Origin: Deltaproteobacteria bacterium
Lineage (GTDB): Bacteria > Bdellovibrionota_C > UBA2361 > OMII01
Direction: 5' to 3'
Assembly (NCBI GenBank): GCA_947467385.1
Contig: CANIHJ010000015.1
Span: forward strand, 1 to 33,198
Length of the DNA stretch: 33,198 nt
Notes under the pieces: model-generated
Databases searched by the model: none
What the model saw: only the letters and a program-made list of their open reading frames with translations
Told to the model about the DNA's origin: nothing
Translations under genes and position numbers: made by a program
Shown: piece after piece, positions 9,020 through 17,346 of the stretch
Layout of the letters: every line of letters starts with the position of its first letter
How positions within the stretch are numbered: position 1 is the first letter of the stretch

Positions 9020-10018
9020 ATGTCAGGTCACGCACGCATGGGCAAATTGCTTGCTGGGCAGATCCAGGAGCTTACACGAGGGGATGTCACGGCTCCTGCG
9101 CTTGAGCAGGCTCTCGCCAAGATCAACATTCGGCTGAAGGTAGTCGGGCGGCGGGCCGATGGCTACCACCTGCTGAGCATGCTCAATTGCACGACCGATC
9201 TCGCCGACGACATTGAGCTAGCCTTTTCAGACTCAGCTGAGGTGCGGCTGCGGCTTGAGCCGGCGGGGATTCTCAACGAGCCGCCAGAGCGCAACCTTGC
9301 GGTTCGTGCCTATCACGCGTTCTGGCGCGCCTTCGACCTTCCGGAAACACCGGTGGGATGCGATATCCTGCTGCGCAAACGCATACCGATTGGGGCTGGC
9401 CTGGGTGGCGGAAGCAGTGATGCCGGCGCCGTGCTGCGCATTCTGGCGCGAACCTTCAAAACCTTCCTGCAGGTAGAGCTTGGGCTCTCTGACGAAAGTT
9501 TTGATCACGCCATCGTTCAAGCAGCCCTCTCCTGCGGAGCCGATGTTCCGTATGCGTACAGCGGAGGTATGTGTATCGTGTCCGGAATCGGGGAGGAAGT
9601 AACGCCTCTGCCGAGCGCCGAACTTTGGCGAGGGGATGTTGGAATCATCGTGCCGTCAACGCCCGTACCCACCGCGGCTTTCTATGCCCTCTACCGGGCC
9701 AACCATCCCAACGTGCCAGCAACTCAGGATCGCAATGTTCGGGACCTTAAGCACAAGGGGCGCATCAACCTGCTGCGGCTTATTGAGAACGACTTTGAGC
9801 CGGATGTGCTGCAGATGGCGCCCGAGGTCGGCCGGGCGCTGGCGATGGCTAGAGAGGTGTTTCCGAACAGTGCTGGCCTGACCGGGTGCGGCAGCGCCCT
9901 ATTTGTTCTCGCCTCGCCCAGTGAGGAGGGGGGTCTGAGCGACCTCGAGCGCAGCGTGTCTGTCGCGGGTATGGGGTTTTATCGCTGCTCGATGTCCGCC
10001 CCAAGCCCGGAAGCATAG
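9020..10018 (+). CDS. ispE: 4-diphosphocytidyl-2-C-methyl-D-erythritol kinase
   Basis: 332 residues from the ATG at 9020. It phosphorylates CDP-methylerythritol in the non-mevalonate isoprenoid pathway. The start region shows the IspE signature LAKINIRLKVVGRRADGYHLL. The GHMP-kinase ATP loop IPIGAGLGGGSSDAG is at about residues 122-137, and the C-terminal glycine motif LTGCGSALF is present. It is longer than usual (about 280-300) because of an N-terminal extension and inserts. The start is uncertain: the frame is open to a TTG at 8978, a strong GGGAGG (8980-8985) lies too far from 9020, and a start at 9038 is also possible. Next downstream is tRNA-Gln and then prs, the conserved neighbourhood for this gene. 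Confidence 0.93.
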   Translation: MSGHARMGKLLAGQIQELTRGDVTAPALEQALAKINIRLKVVGRRADGYHLLSMLNCTTDLADDIELAFSDSAEVRLRLEPAGILNEPPERNLAVRAYHAFWRAFDLPETPVGCDILLRKRIPIGAGLGGGSSDAGAVLRILARTFKTFLQVELGLSDESFDHAIVQAALSCGADVPYAYSGGMCIVSGIGEEVTPLPSAELWRGDVGIIVPSTPVPTAAFYALYRANHPNVPATQDRNVRDLKHKGRINLLRLIENDFEPDVLQMAPEVGRALAMAREVFPNSAGLTGCGSALFVLASPSEEGGLSDLERSVSVAGMGFYRCSMSAPSPEA

Positions 10019-10110
10019 GGCCTCGGAAGGGTCGCTAGAAGGGGTCCTTTAAGCGCCAACCTGCACTTGCCAAACCCCTGTAGTTGTTCTACTCAACAAG
10101 CCTAGTGTGA

Positions 10111-10185
10111 TGCCCGGTAGCCAAGTGGTAAGGCAGCGGATTTTGATTCCGCCATACGCAGGTTCGACCCCTGCCCGGGCAACCA
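10111..10185 (+). tRNA. tRNA-Gln (anticodon TTG)
   Basis: 75-nt cloverleaf including an encoded CCA end. Acceptor stem TGCCCGG (10111-10117) pairs with CCGGGCA (10175-10181), discriminator A 10182, CCA 10183-10185. The anticodon stem is GCGGA/TCCGC with loop TTTTGAT, anticodon TTG at 10143-10145. The T arm is GCAGG-TTCGACC-CCTGC. The U1-A72 pair is characteristic of bacterial glutamine tRNAs. Its place between ispE and prs is a known conserved arrangement. Confidence 0.97.
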
Positions 10186-10339
10186 TCGTGTGCTCATGGC
10201 GGCGTTCTTTTGGCGTGAACCCTTTACGTCCTGCTGCCTGAGTGGGGACCTGCGGCGGTCGCGCCTCCGCCGCTCACTCGGCGAGGATGTACTCGCGTGG
10301 GTTCCAAAAAAGGGGAACGGTTATCTCCAAGGAGCTCCC

Positions 10340-11284
10340 ATGTCCCGACCTCTTCTCGTGTTCTCCGGTCGTTCAAATGCAAGCTTCTCTGAGTCAGTGG
10401 CGTCGACTCTGGGCGTTTCTCTCGGCGCGCTCGAGGTGGTTCAGTTCGCCGACGGCGAGCTCTCGGTCGAGATCGGGGACAACGTGCGGGGAGGGGACGT
10501 CTTTGTCCTGCAGAGCACGAGCACTCCGGGCAATGACCACCTCATGGAGCTCCTGATCATTATAGACGCTCTCAAGCGATCTTCGGCGGGGCGGATCACG
10601 GCCGCGATTCCGTATTTCGGCTATGCCCGCCAAGACAGGAAGATAAAGCCCCGCGTTCCGATCACCGCCAAGCTCATATCTGACATGATCACAACAGCCG
10701 GGGCAGATCGCGTTCTTACGATGGACCTTCACGCCGGCCAGATGATGGGCTTCTTCGACATTCCAGTAGACAATTTATACGCGCTCCCGATCATGGTCCC
10801 GTACCTCAAGTCAAAGTACGGCACCAATGGGGTCACGATCGTGTCTCCGGACGTGGGCGGCCTTGAGCGCGCCAGGTATCTTGCGACGCGCCTCGACAAC
10901 GCACCTCTTGCCGTCATCGACAAGCGCCGCGGCGGCCCGAACAAGGTGGACTCCATGACAGTCGTGGGCGAGGTCGAGGGTGACATCTGTATCATCGTCG
11001 ACGACATGGCTGACACGGGAGGAACGCTCCTTAAGGCTGCCGAGACCCTTATGAAGGCCGGGGCCAAGAAGGTCATAGCCTGCTGCGTTCACGCCGTTCT
11101 CTCGGGAGACTCGCGCAAGAGGCTCAACGAGTCTCTGATAGAAGAAGTAATCGTGACCGACACGATCGCCCACGCCAAGGGCTCGCTGGGTGACAGGATC
11201 ACGACTCTCTCGGTGGCGCCGCTCTTTGCGGAGGCCATCCGGCGCATCCACTCGGACGACTCGGTTAGCAGCCTATTCCGCTAA
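10340..11284 (+). CDS. prs: ribose-phosphate pyrophosphokinase (PRPP synthetase)
   Basis: 314 residues from the ATG at 10340, the standard length. AAGGAG lies 5 nt upstream; an open frame back to 10190 overlaps the leader and is not used. It makes PRPP from ribose-5-phosphate and ATP for nucleotide, His and Trp synthesis. Visible motifs are AAIPYFGYARQDRK, the divalent-cation and ATP region MDLHAGQMMGFF, SPDVGGLERAR, and the PRPP-binding loop IIVDDMADTGGTL. All catalytic motifs are intact. It is followed by rplY after 143 bp that contain two short inverted repeats. Confidence 0.97.
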   Translation: MSRPLLVFSGRSNASFSESVASTLGVSLGALEVVQFADGELSVEIGDNVRGGDVFVLQSTSTPGNDHLMELLIIIDALKRSSAGRITAAIPYFGYARQDRKIKPRVPITAKLISDMITTAGADRVLTMDLHAGQMMGFFDIPVDNLYALPIMVPYLKSKYGTNGVTIVSPDVGGLERARYLATRLDNAPLAVIDKRRGGPNKVDSMTVVGEVEGDICIIVDDMADTGGTLLKAAETLMKAGAKKVIACCVHAVLSGDSRKRLNESLIEEVIVTDTIAHAKGSLGDRITTLSVAPLFAEAIRRIHSDDSVSSLFR

Positions 11285-11340
11285 CCACTTGGTTTTGCTG
11301 AGCTTTCAGTAGAACCACAAGTTCTCTGAGAGTTCGTGGT
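11283..11340 (+). other. inverted repeats in the prs-rplY gap
   Basis: Directly at the prs stop, AACCA-CT-TGGTT (11283-11294) could form a small hairpin followed by TT. Further on, ACCAC (11314-11318) pairs with GTGGT (11336-11340), with a second CTCTGAGAG dyad inside. These could be a weak prs terminator and a leader structure for rplY. Stems are short, so this is a low-confidence call. Confidence 0.3.
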
Positions 11341-11427
11341 GGGCGGTAAACGTAAGGATGGCGGCTCTTTACCTTGGGCGGGGCTTCTGGTACGTTTCCC
11401 GCTCGTTTTTACTAAGGAAGTACAGCC

Positions 11428-12135
11428 GTGGAACAGTTCACAATTGAAGTTACCGAGAGAGTTAACACCGGAAAGGGCTCAGCTAACAGGAGCCGCAAGC
11501 AGGGCTTGATACCGGGAGTAGCATACCATCGCCACGACGAGCCGACGCCGATCGAGATGCCGTCGAAGGAGTTTACGCTCCTGGCGCGCAAGGCGCGTCG
11601 CTCTCAGGTATTCACATTCAAGAGCTCTTCGGATTCTCTCAACGGCAGGGCGGCGATCGTTAAGGAGATCCAGCAGGACTACCTTAGGGGCGTGGTAACG
11701 CACGTTGACTTCCAGACTCTCAAGGACGACGAGCAGATCACGGTCGACGTACCGGTCAAGATCGTCGGCGAAGCGCCGGGCGTGAAAGTTGAGAAGGGCA
11801 TTCTCACGATCGTCACCCACGAGGTATCGGTGCGCTGCCTTCCGAAGAACATTCCAGTTGTCATCGAGGTTGATGTCACCTCTCTCAACCTGGGTGAGTC
11901 ACTTCACGCCGACCAGCTCAAGCTTGGTGCGGGCGTTGTCCTTGCCGACGATGCGCAGGAGACGATCGTAAGCGTGGTCATTCCGCGTGCGGTTGAGGAG
12001 GAGGTCAAGGCAGGTGCGGAAGCTGGTGCTGAAGGCGCGGCAGCTCCGGCTGCGGGCGCGGCTCCGGCTGCGGCTGGAAAAGCTGCGGCTGCGGCTGGAA
12101 AAGCTCCAGCGGCGGGCAAGGCACCAGGAAAGTAA
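11428..12135 (+). CDS. rplY: 50S ribosomal protein L25 / general stress protein Ctc
   Basis: 235 residues from a GTG start at 11428, with AAGGA about 9 nt upstream. The N-terminal L25 domain (residues about 1-95, with GSANRSRKQGLIPGVAYH) binds 5S rRNA. It is followed by the C-terminal TL5/CTC beta domain (about 100-190, with VPVKIVGEAPGVK and GILTIVTHEVSVRCLP). The last 45 residues are an Ala/Gly/Pro/Lys low-complexity tail encoded partly by a 21-bp tandem repeat. Such tails are common in long Ctc forms and are probably flexible. The position between prs and pth is the conserved one. Confidence 0.95.
   Translation: MEQFTIEVTERVNTGKGSANRSRKQGLIPGVAYHRHDEPTPIEMPSKEFTLLARKARRSQVFTFKSSSDSLNGRAAIVKEIQQDYLRGVVTHVDFQTLKDDEQITVDVPVKIVGEAPGVKVEKGILTIVTHEVSVRCLPKNIPVVIEVDVTSLNLGESLHADQLKLGAGVVLADDAQETIVSVVIPRAVEEEVKAGAEAGAEGAAAPAAGAAPAAAGKAAAAAGKAPAAGKAPGK
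12065..12106 (+). repeat. two 21-bp tandem repeats inside the rplY tail
   Basis: Two copies of a 21-bp unit beginning CGGCTGCGGCTGG, at 12065-12085 and 12086-12106, are identical at 20 of 21 positions. Each encodes an Ala-rich heptad ending in Gly-Lys-Ala. The copy number could vary between strains without breaking the frame. Confidence 0.85.
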
Positions 12136-12155
12136 CCTAAAAGCACCAGGTTCGT

Positions 12156-12821
12156 GTGAGCGTTGAGTATCGCACAGTGGTGGGGCTTGGAAATCCAGGC
12201 TCGCGCTACGCTGCAACACGCCACAACATCGGATATGCGGCAGCAGATCTGCTGCGCTCGGTATCAGGTGCATCAAGCGACGACGAGCTTCAGTCAAGGC
12301 TCAAACGTGACGCCGCAGCAGCCCTCCGGGGCGACCTAGACCGTTCCGGATGGCAAGAGCGGGATGGACGGCTTGAGTCTTCAGTGTCGATTAACAACTG
12401 GAGCGGAACGCTCATCAAGCCCCAAACGTTCATGAACAGAAGCGGAGAGCCGCTTCAGAGCTTCCTGTCTTTCAAGAAGATCCCCATAGATCACGTGATC
12501 GTTGTTCATGACGAGATAGACCTCCCGCTTGGAGCCGTTCGAATTAAGGTGGACGGAGGAGAGGGCGGACACAACGGACTTCGGTCGATATCTCAGTGCT
12601 GCGGCGGGCGGGGCTATGTCCGCGTCCGAGTGGGGATCGGCAAGCCTGCGCCCGGAAGCCCCCTGGCAGGCACGGAGGACGGCATCGCCACCTGGGTCTT
12701 GAGCCGATTTTCTACGGAGGAGCAGCCGTTCGTGGAGGAGTTGGTTGTTCGCGCTTCTCTGGCAGTGGTGGCCGTCGCCCGAGAAGGACTGAGGGCGGCT
12801 CAAAACCGATTCAACCGCTAG
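12156..12821 (+). CDS. pth: peptidyl-tRNA hydrolase
   Basis: 221 residues from a GTG start at 12156. It releases tRNA from stalled peptidyl-tRNA. Active-site residues are all present: Asn 13 (GLGNPG), His 23 (TRHNIGY), Asn 94 (QTFMNRSG), Asp 119 (VVHDEIDLPLG) and Asn 140 (GGHNGLRSI). It is about 25 residues longer than E. coli Pth, mainly from an insert at about residues 37-85 between the first helix and the QTFMN strand. The ribosome site is weak (AGG a few nt upstream). It is the third protein gene of the prs-rplY-pth series, 20 bp after rplY. Confidence 0.95.
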   Translation: MSVEYRTVVGLGNPGSRYAATRHNIGYAAADLLRSVSGASSDDELQSRLKRDAAAALRGDLDRSGWQERDGRLESSVSINNWSGTLIKPQTFMNRSGEPLQSFLSFKKIPIDHVIVVHDEIDLPLGAVRIKVDGGEGGHNGLRSISQCCGGRGYVRVRVGIGKPAPGSPLAGTEDGIATWVLSRFSTEEQPFVEELVVRASLAVVAVAREGLRAAQNRFNR

Positions 12822-13068
12822 AATCCCTAACTACTTGATATCTGTGCCGCACGGACTGTATCGCCGCCCCAGCTTTTTCCCCCAAGCGCCCTGGATTAGT
12901 TGTCTTTTTGGCTCGATCTGTTAGACTCCCCCGGCTTTTGCGTCTGCGCCATCGCTGCTTGCAGGATCGCCTGTTTTTGCTGCATGGCTCCGTTTTCCCG
13001 GAGGGTTTGCGCAGGTCGGGCGTGAGGCGCGTAAGGCTAGTTTAGGAAACAAGAAGAAGGACAAGGCC

Positions 13069-13455
13069 ATGGAAGTTCGCCGTTACGAGTCGGTCGTAGT
13101 TTTTAATCCCCGCTTGAACGACTCTCAGCTTAAGGATGAGATAAAGAAGGTAGAGACAATTCTAACCTCGAACAAGGCCACGATCAGTGGAGTTGATCAG
13201 TGGGGAAAGAAAGAGATGTCCTTCGCTTTCCAGAAGCAGAAGTTCGGTGTCTTCGTCTCGTTCAATTATGAGTCGGCCAACCACGATGCCCCGAATGCGC
13301 TTCAGTCGATCCTACGCATCACTGACTCTGTCCACAAGTTTCAGACTCACCTGATCAGGACCAAGACCCGAAAGTTCAAGGGCAATCCGAAGCGCCTCAC
13401 GCAGCCTCGCGGAGAGGGCGATGAGTTTGATTTCGGCGCAGAGTCTTTCGAGTAA
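13069..13455 (+). CDS. rpsF: 30S ribosomal protein S6
   Basis: 128 residues. The start MEVRRYESVVVFNPRLND and the motifs WGKKEMSFAFQKQKFGVFVSF and LRITDSVHKF are those of S6, which binds 16S rRNA together with S18 in the platform of the small subunit. AAGGA about 10 nt upstream supports the ATG. About 250 bp separate it from pth; that gap is pyrimidine-rich and probably holds the promoter, although no clear -35/-10 pair was found. The next gene is rplI rather than rpsR, which is unusual. Confidence 0.96.
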   Translation: MEVRRYESVVVFNPRLNDSQLKDEIKKVETILTSNKATISGVDQWGKKEMSFAFQKQKFGVFVSFNYESANHDAPNALQSILRITDSVHKFQTHLIRTKTRKFKGNPKRLTQPRGEGDEFDFGAESFE

Positions 13456-13500
13456 GCAGAGCCCAACGGAATAGGGAAAGGAATTTAGAAGGAGTTAGCC

Positions 13501-14094
13501 ATGGAAGTTATTTTGCGTGAAGATTACCTGTCGCTCGGCTACGTCGGGGACACGGTTCGTGTGAGGCGCGGCTACGCGCGGAATTTCCTCATCCCACGCG
13601 GCATCGCAGTAGAGTCTTCGGCCTCGAACGACCGAGTCCTCAAGCACAAGCTCTCGGCCATCGTGGCAAAGCGCCTCAAGAAAAAGGCTGAGGCGGAGCA
13701 GTTTGGTAAGATCCTTGAGCAGGTCATCGTCGAACTTACGCTTAAGATCGGCGCGAAGGGCAAGAGCTTCGGCTCAGTAACGACCAAGGACATCGAAGCC
13801 GCTCTCAAGGCGCTCGGGTACGAGGTTGATCGCCGCCAGATCCGCATACCTGACGCTATCCGGGCTGCCGGCGCGCACAAGGTGGAGGTTAAGCTCCACT
13901 CCGAGGTAGCGGTGCCTCTTCAGGTTAAGGTAATCGCCCAGCAGGCTGCACCCGTTGCGGCATCAGAGGGCGAAGCAGACGCCAAGGGCAAGCGCAAGAG
14001 CCGCAAGAAGGTGGCCGCTGAGGGACAGGCTGACGAAGGTGATCAGTCGGCGTCCGAGGAAGGAGCAGCTGCGGCAGAGGCTACCGAAGAGTAG
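13501..14094 (+). CDS. rplI: 50S ribosomal protein L9
   Basis: 197 residues. The L9 signature occupies the N-terminus (MEVILREDYLSLGYVGDTV, then RRGYARNFLIPRGIA). It is followed by the long central helix (about 45-75) and the C-terminal RNA-binding domain ending near residue 145 (VPLQVKVIAQ). A tail of about 48 residues follows: first basic (KGKRKSRKK), then acidic and Ala-rich. The usual length is about 148, so the tail is an extension. AGAAGGAG just upstream gives a strong ribosome site. It lies 45 bp after rpsF. Confidence 0.96.
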   Translation: MEVILREDYLSLGYVGDTVRVRRGYARNFLIPRGIAVESSASNDRVLKHKLSAIVAKRLKKKAEAEQFGKILEQVIVELTLKIGAKGKSFGSVTTKDIEAALKALGYEVDRRQIRIPDAIRAAGAHKVEVKLHSEVAVPLQVKVIAQQAAPVAASEGEADAKGKRKSRKKVAAEGQADEGDQSASEEGAAAAEATEE

Positions 14095-14174
14095 TCGTCC
14101 AGCAGCCCGGCCAACGCGGGATGTGGCGGAGTGCCAACGGCGTCGCTCGAGTGCTTGTCGTTAGGACGTTCCGC

Positions 14175-15110
14175 ATGGAAAAGACAGACGCAAAGGCAGA
14201 CGCGAAGGCAGGCACACCCATGCGGCGGCTCCAAAGCCCGATTGTGGGGCGGCCTGGCTTCTCGCGCTCGCGGCTCGTTCTTGTACTAAGCTTCGCTGCC
14301 TCTTTTATAGCTGCGTATTTCGCGTTCACGTTTATAGCCTCGTTCTGGGCAGCACGGCCCGGCTCTTCATTCTCGATTGCCACCGATCACGACGGTGATG
14401 AGGTGTTTTCGGATGCACTTGTTCTCAAGGGGGCGTCGAATGCGGTCCGGATTGCAGACGCGCCAGGCCTCAGCCCGGTCGCAGACACGGACTTTATCTT
14501 TTTCTTGTGGTTCAAGATGCGTGAGCAGCTTGCCAAGGAGGAGCGGGTATATTTAATGGGCAAGTTTGACCCCGAGTCGAAGGAGCGCATCGGCTACGGC
14601 CTCGCGCTCGCAAGCGGCCCTGATGGCATCCGTCCTCAGGTGTACTGGCAGCCCTCCTCGGGCACCGGCAAATGGTACACCTTTGCGGCGGCGCCCCTGC
14701 GTCCGCAGCAGTGGTACCTCATGACCCTTTCTTTTCGTGATCATAAGTACCTCGGCGTTCACCTGGTTCCTCTCGGGGCCGGGGGCGATCCACTGGTTCT
14801 CGGCGGCTACGGCGTTGACTCGCCTAACCTTCCCGCCTCGCCGGCCGACCTGGTCGTTGGCGCGTTTGGGCAAACAACCTTCAAGGGCAGGATTGGTCCC
14901 TTCGGAGTCATCCAGTCGAAGGCATTTTCGGATGATATACCGGCATTTCTCAGGCTGATTGCAGCCGAGCCCCTGACCCTTCCGGAAGCGATTGACCCCA
15001 AGGAAGTGGCGCTGTGGGCCTCTCCCCGCAAGGACCGGGGGCCTCAAGCCCTTAAGATCCTCAGCGCGCGCACCGGGCGCGAAATACCCTCCAAGCGAGC
15101 GGAAGAATAG
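14175..15110 (+). CDS. membrane-anchored LamG/concanavalin-like domain protein
   Basis: 311 residues from the ATG at 14175 (AGGA 8 nt upstream); an earlier in-frame ATG at 14121 has no ribosome site. A charged cytoplasmic start (KTDAKADAKA) precedes one transmembrane segment (about residues 35-58, LVLVLSFAASFIAAYFAFTF). The external part (about 75-260) looks like a laminin-G / concanavalin-like jelly-roll domain. Its strands include ALVLKGASNAVRI, DFIFFLWFKMRE, QQWYLMTLSFRD, and the closing ADLVVGAFGQTTFKGRIGPF. Such domains bind carbohydrate or protein ligands in the envelope. It is a single-gene unit convergent with the SDR gene; function beyond ligand binding is unknown. Confidence 0.78.
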   Translation: MEKTDAKADAKAGTPMRRLQSPIVGRPGFSRSRLVLVLSFAASFIAAYFAFTFIASFWAARPGSSFSIATDHDGDEVFSDALVLKGASNAVRIADAPGLSPVADTDFIFFLWFKMREQLAKEERVYLMGKFDPESKERIGYGLALASGPDGIRPQVYWQPSSGTGKWYTFAAAPLRPQQWYLMTLSFRDHKYLGVHLVPLGAGGDPLVLGGYGVDSPNLPASPADLVVGAFGQTTFKGRIGPFGVIQSKAFSDDIPAFLRLIAAEPLTLPEAIDPKEVALWASPRKDRGPQALKILSARTGREIPSKRAEE

Positions 15111-15121
15111 GTCAGACCACC

Positions 15122-15727
15122 TTAGCGGGCTGCAGCAACCACGTCGAGAACTTGGCCGCTAAAGCCCGACTCAACGGCATACACATACGTCTGGGCGACA
15201 ATGTCCGCCGGAGTTCCGCTGGAGGGATCCATGTTCAGCGCGAGCAGCGTCTCTCTGACCCAGCCGGGCGCCACTAGGTTGATTCGGATGTGCCGTGGCA
15301 GCTCAATCGCAGCCGCGCGCACGAAGCCCTCCAGGGCCGCGTTAACCATGCTTACCGCAGCGCCACCAGGCATTGGGGCGCGGCTCAGGATCCCCCCGGA
15401 TAGTGTAAATGACCCGCGATCGTTCACGAAGTTGATGCCATGCCGAACCAGGTTGACCTGGCCCATGAGCTTGCTCTTCAGGCTCAAACTATAGTCCTCG
15501 TCTGACAGCGATACGAGCGGACGAAAGGTTGCATGCCCGGCCACGCTCACAACGGCGTCGACCTTCCCGACCTTTTTGAATAGCTGCTCAATCGATGCAG
15601 GATCTGAGATGTCCACCTTGAGCTGGGCGCGCGAATGGCTCGCCTTGATAACTTCATACTTATCCTCAAGCGCGTGGGTAACTGGAGTTCCGATCGTTCC
15701 GGTTGAACCGATAACTAGTACCTTCAT
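15122..15727 (-). CDS. short-chain dehydrogenase/reductase-like protein lacking the catalytic Tyr/Lys
   Basis: 201 residues. A Rossmann nucleotide-binding start (MKVLVIGSTGTIG) and the SDR core VSVAGHATFRPL are present, as is a C-terminal INLVAPGWVRETLL. The usual YxxxK catalytic pair falls in GGAAVSMVNAALEGF, where Tyr is Val 125 and Lys is Asn 129. It belongs with the short NAD(P)-binding SDR proteins of about 200 residues that lack these residues, so a classical oxidoreductase activity is doubtful. A ribosome site GGAG lies about 6 nt before the ATG. It is divergent from comEC. Confidence 0.85.
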   Translation of the reverse strand: MKVLVIGSTGTIGTPVTHALEDKYEVIKASHSRAQLKVDISDPASIEQLFKKVGKVDAVVSVAGHATFRPLVSLSDEDYSLSLKSKLMGQVNLVRHGINFVNDRGSFTLSGGILSRAPMPGGAAVSMVNAALEGFVRAAAIELPRHIRINLVAPGWVRETLLALNMDPSSGTPADIVAQTYVYAVESGFSGQVLDVVAAAR

Positions 15728-15858
15728 GGTTGCTCCGCATCACATACAGCCGTTGCTCTGGAGCTTACACAGAAGGTCCCACCCAAGCCATCCATTTTGT
15801 GGCCCCTCGTCCCGCAACATCGGTTGGCCACCTCCGAACTCACGCAGGGGGCAGGCGC

Positions 15859-17346
15859 ATGGCTCAGGGGAAAAAATCACTGGCGATACTTCGTGTGCAT
15901 GCCCCGGCGGTGCCCTATGCCGCCTGCATCGCATGCGGACAGCTGGCGGCTTGGGCAGCCGGTTCACACATCTCCCTCGCTATCGTGGTGGTGCTGGCGT
16001 TCCTGCTCGCCGTGCGCGAACGAGGGCGCGTCGCGCCACATGCCGCGCTGCTCGTCGGGGTCGTCTCGTGTCTGCCAGCTCTCTTCCGGCCCCTTCCTGG
16101 CAATTCAACCGAGGACCGCAGCACGCTCGTGCTCGTGAGCGGCGACATCCGGCGCAGTCAGCCGGGTCAGGTCACGTTTGAGGCGGTAGACATGCTGGGG
16201 CAACATCGGCTGAGGCTCACCTGCAGGGCGGTTGAGCTGCCGTGGCGCAACGCCGGCAACCTGCAGCCCGGTGACATGGTGTGGGTGCGCGGACGATTTG
16301 AGCCTGTCGAGCGACAGCTAAGCCCATGGGCGTGGGAGAGCTGGCTGTGGAGGAGGGGCATCTCCTGGCAGGTGAAAGCGCGATTCATCTCTCGTCCCGT
16401 TGCACACACCCATCCGGGATCCTTGAGCGAGGCGCGCGCGTGGCTCAAGGAGCGCGTTGAGCGGCTGGCCCCCAACCGGCGCGGCGCAGCGGTCTTGCTT
16501 TCGATGGCGCTGGGGTATCGCGATGTCCTGAGCGAGCCGGTCGAACGGGCTTTCACAAGCCTCGGCCTGACCCACCTGCTTGTCGTTTCCGGATATCAGG
16601 TGAGCATGGTCTTCGCGGCTGTGTACGGGATGCTGGTGCTCGTAGGCGCCAAAAGCCTGCGCGTCAGAGGGCTGCGCGCCGCCGTTGCCGCCGTGTCCCT
16701 CTCCGCTGCGCTTGCATACGTGCTCTTTATCGGCGCAGAGATGTCCGCGACTCGGGCCATCATCGCCGCGACATGCGCCTGCCTTGAGGTGCTGTGCGAA
16801 GGCGGAAGGCGCTTCGCGCAGCGGTGGGGCGTCGCCCTGCTTATCATGCAGATACTGTGGCCATGGGCGATCCTTGAGGTTGGCGTGCAGCTCACCTTCG
16901 CCGCGCTGGCTGGCATAGGACTCGGCGCCGTCCTCGGCTTCGGGAGCGCCACGAGAACCTTCTTATGGGTGCAGCTATCAGTATGGCTGCTGACCTCAAC
17001 TATAGTCGCGGCGTGGTCGGGAACGGTCTCGTTGAGCGGGCTGCTGCTCAACGTCCTGGCTGCGTCAGCGTGGTCTGCCTTTAACTGTACCGTAGGGCTG
17101 CTGGCGCTTACGGTGGCGATGATTCACGGCCCCTTCGGGCTTCCCCTGCTTGAGGGGGTCATGCGGGCGAATGAGGCACTCACTGCTACTATCCTAGTGG
17201 TAACCGAGTGGACGGTATCCCGCTGGGAGCTAGTCGGGACGTCACGTTGGCTGGCGACAGGGCTTCTGTTTTGGGCGTCGGCCGCCGTCGCCCGGCTCGC
17301 CCACTTGCGGCACCGGGCTGCGATGATTGTCGCCCGTGCGCACTAG
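15859..17346 (+). CDS. comEC: ComEC/Rec2-type DNA-uptake channel protein, short form
   Basis: 495 residues from the ATG at 15859; the frame is open to 15730 but that part has no membrane character and overlaps the divergent promoter region. An N-terminal membrane pair is followed by an OB-fold-like region (about 85-190, with NLQPGDMVWVRGRFEPV). The competence domain comes next, with its signature FTSLGLTHLLVVSGYQVSM and about seven or eight membrane segments to the end. ComEC forms the inner-membrane channel for single-stranded DNA in natural transformation. The C-terminal metallo-beta-lactamase domain of long forms is missing. Its stop overlaps the mreB stop by 4 bp on the opposite strand. 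Confidence 0.9.
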   Translation: MAQGKKSLAILRVHAPAVPYAACIACGQLAAWAAGSHISLAIVVVLAFLLAVRERGRVAPHAALLVGVVSCLPALFRPLPGNSTEDRSTLVLVSGDIRRSQPGQVTFEAVDMLGQHRLRLTCRAVELPWRNAGNLQPGDMVWVRGRFEPVERQLSPWAWESWLWRRGISWQVKARFISRPVAHTHPGSLSEARAWLKERVERLAPNRRGAAVLLSMALGYRDVLSEPVERAFTSLGLTHLLVVSGYQVSMVFAAVYGMLVLVGAKSLRVRGLRAAVAAVSLSAALAYVLFIGAEMSATRAIIAATCACLEVLCEGGRRFAQRWGVALLIMQILWPWAILEVGVQLTFAALAGIGLGAVLGFGSATRTFLWVQLSVWLLTSTIVAAWSGTVSLSGLLLNVLAASAWSAFNCTVGLLALTVAMIHGPFGLPLLEGVMRANEALTATILVVTEWTVSRWELVGTSRWLATGLLFWASAAVARLAHLRHRAAMIVARAH

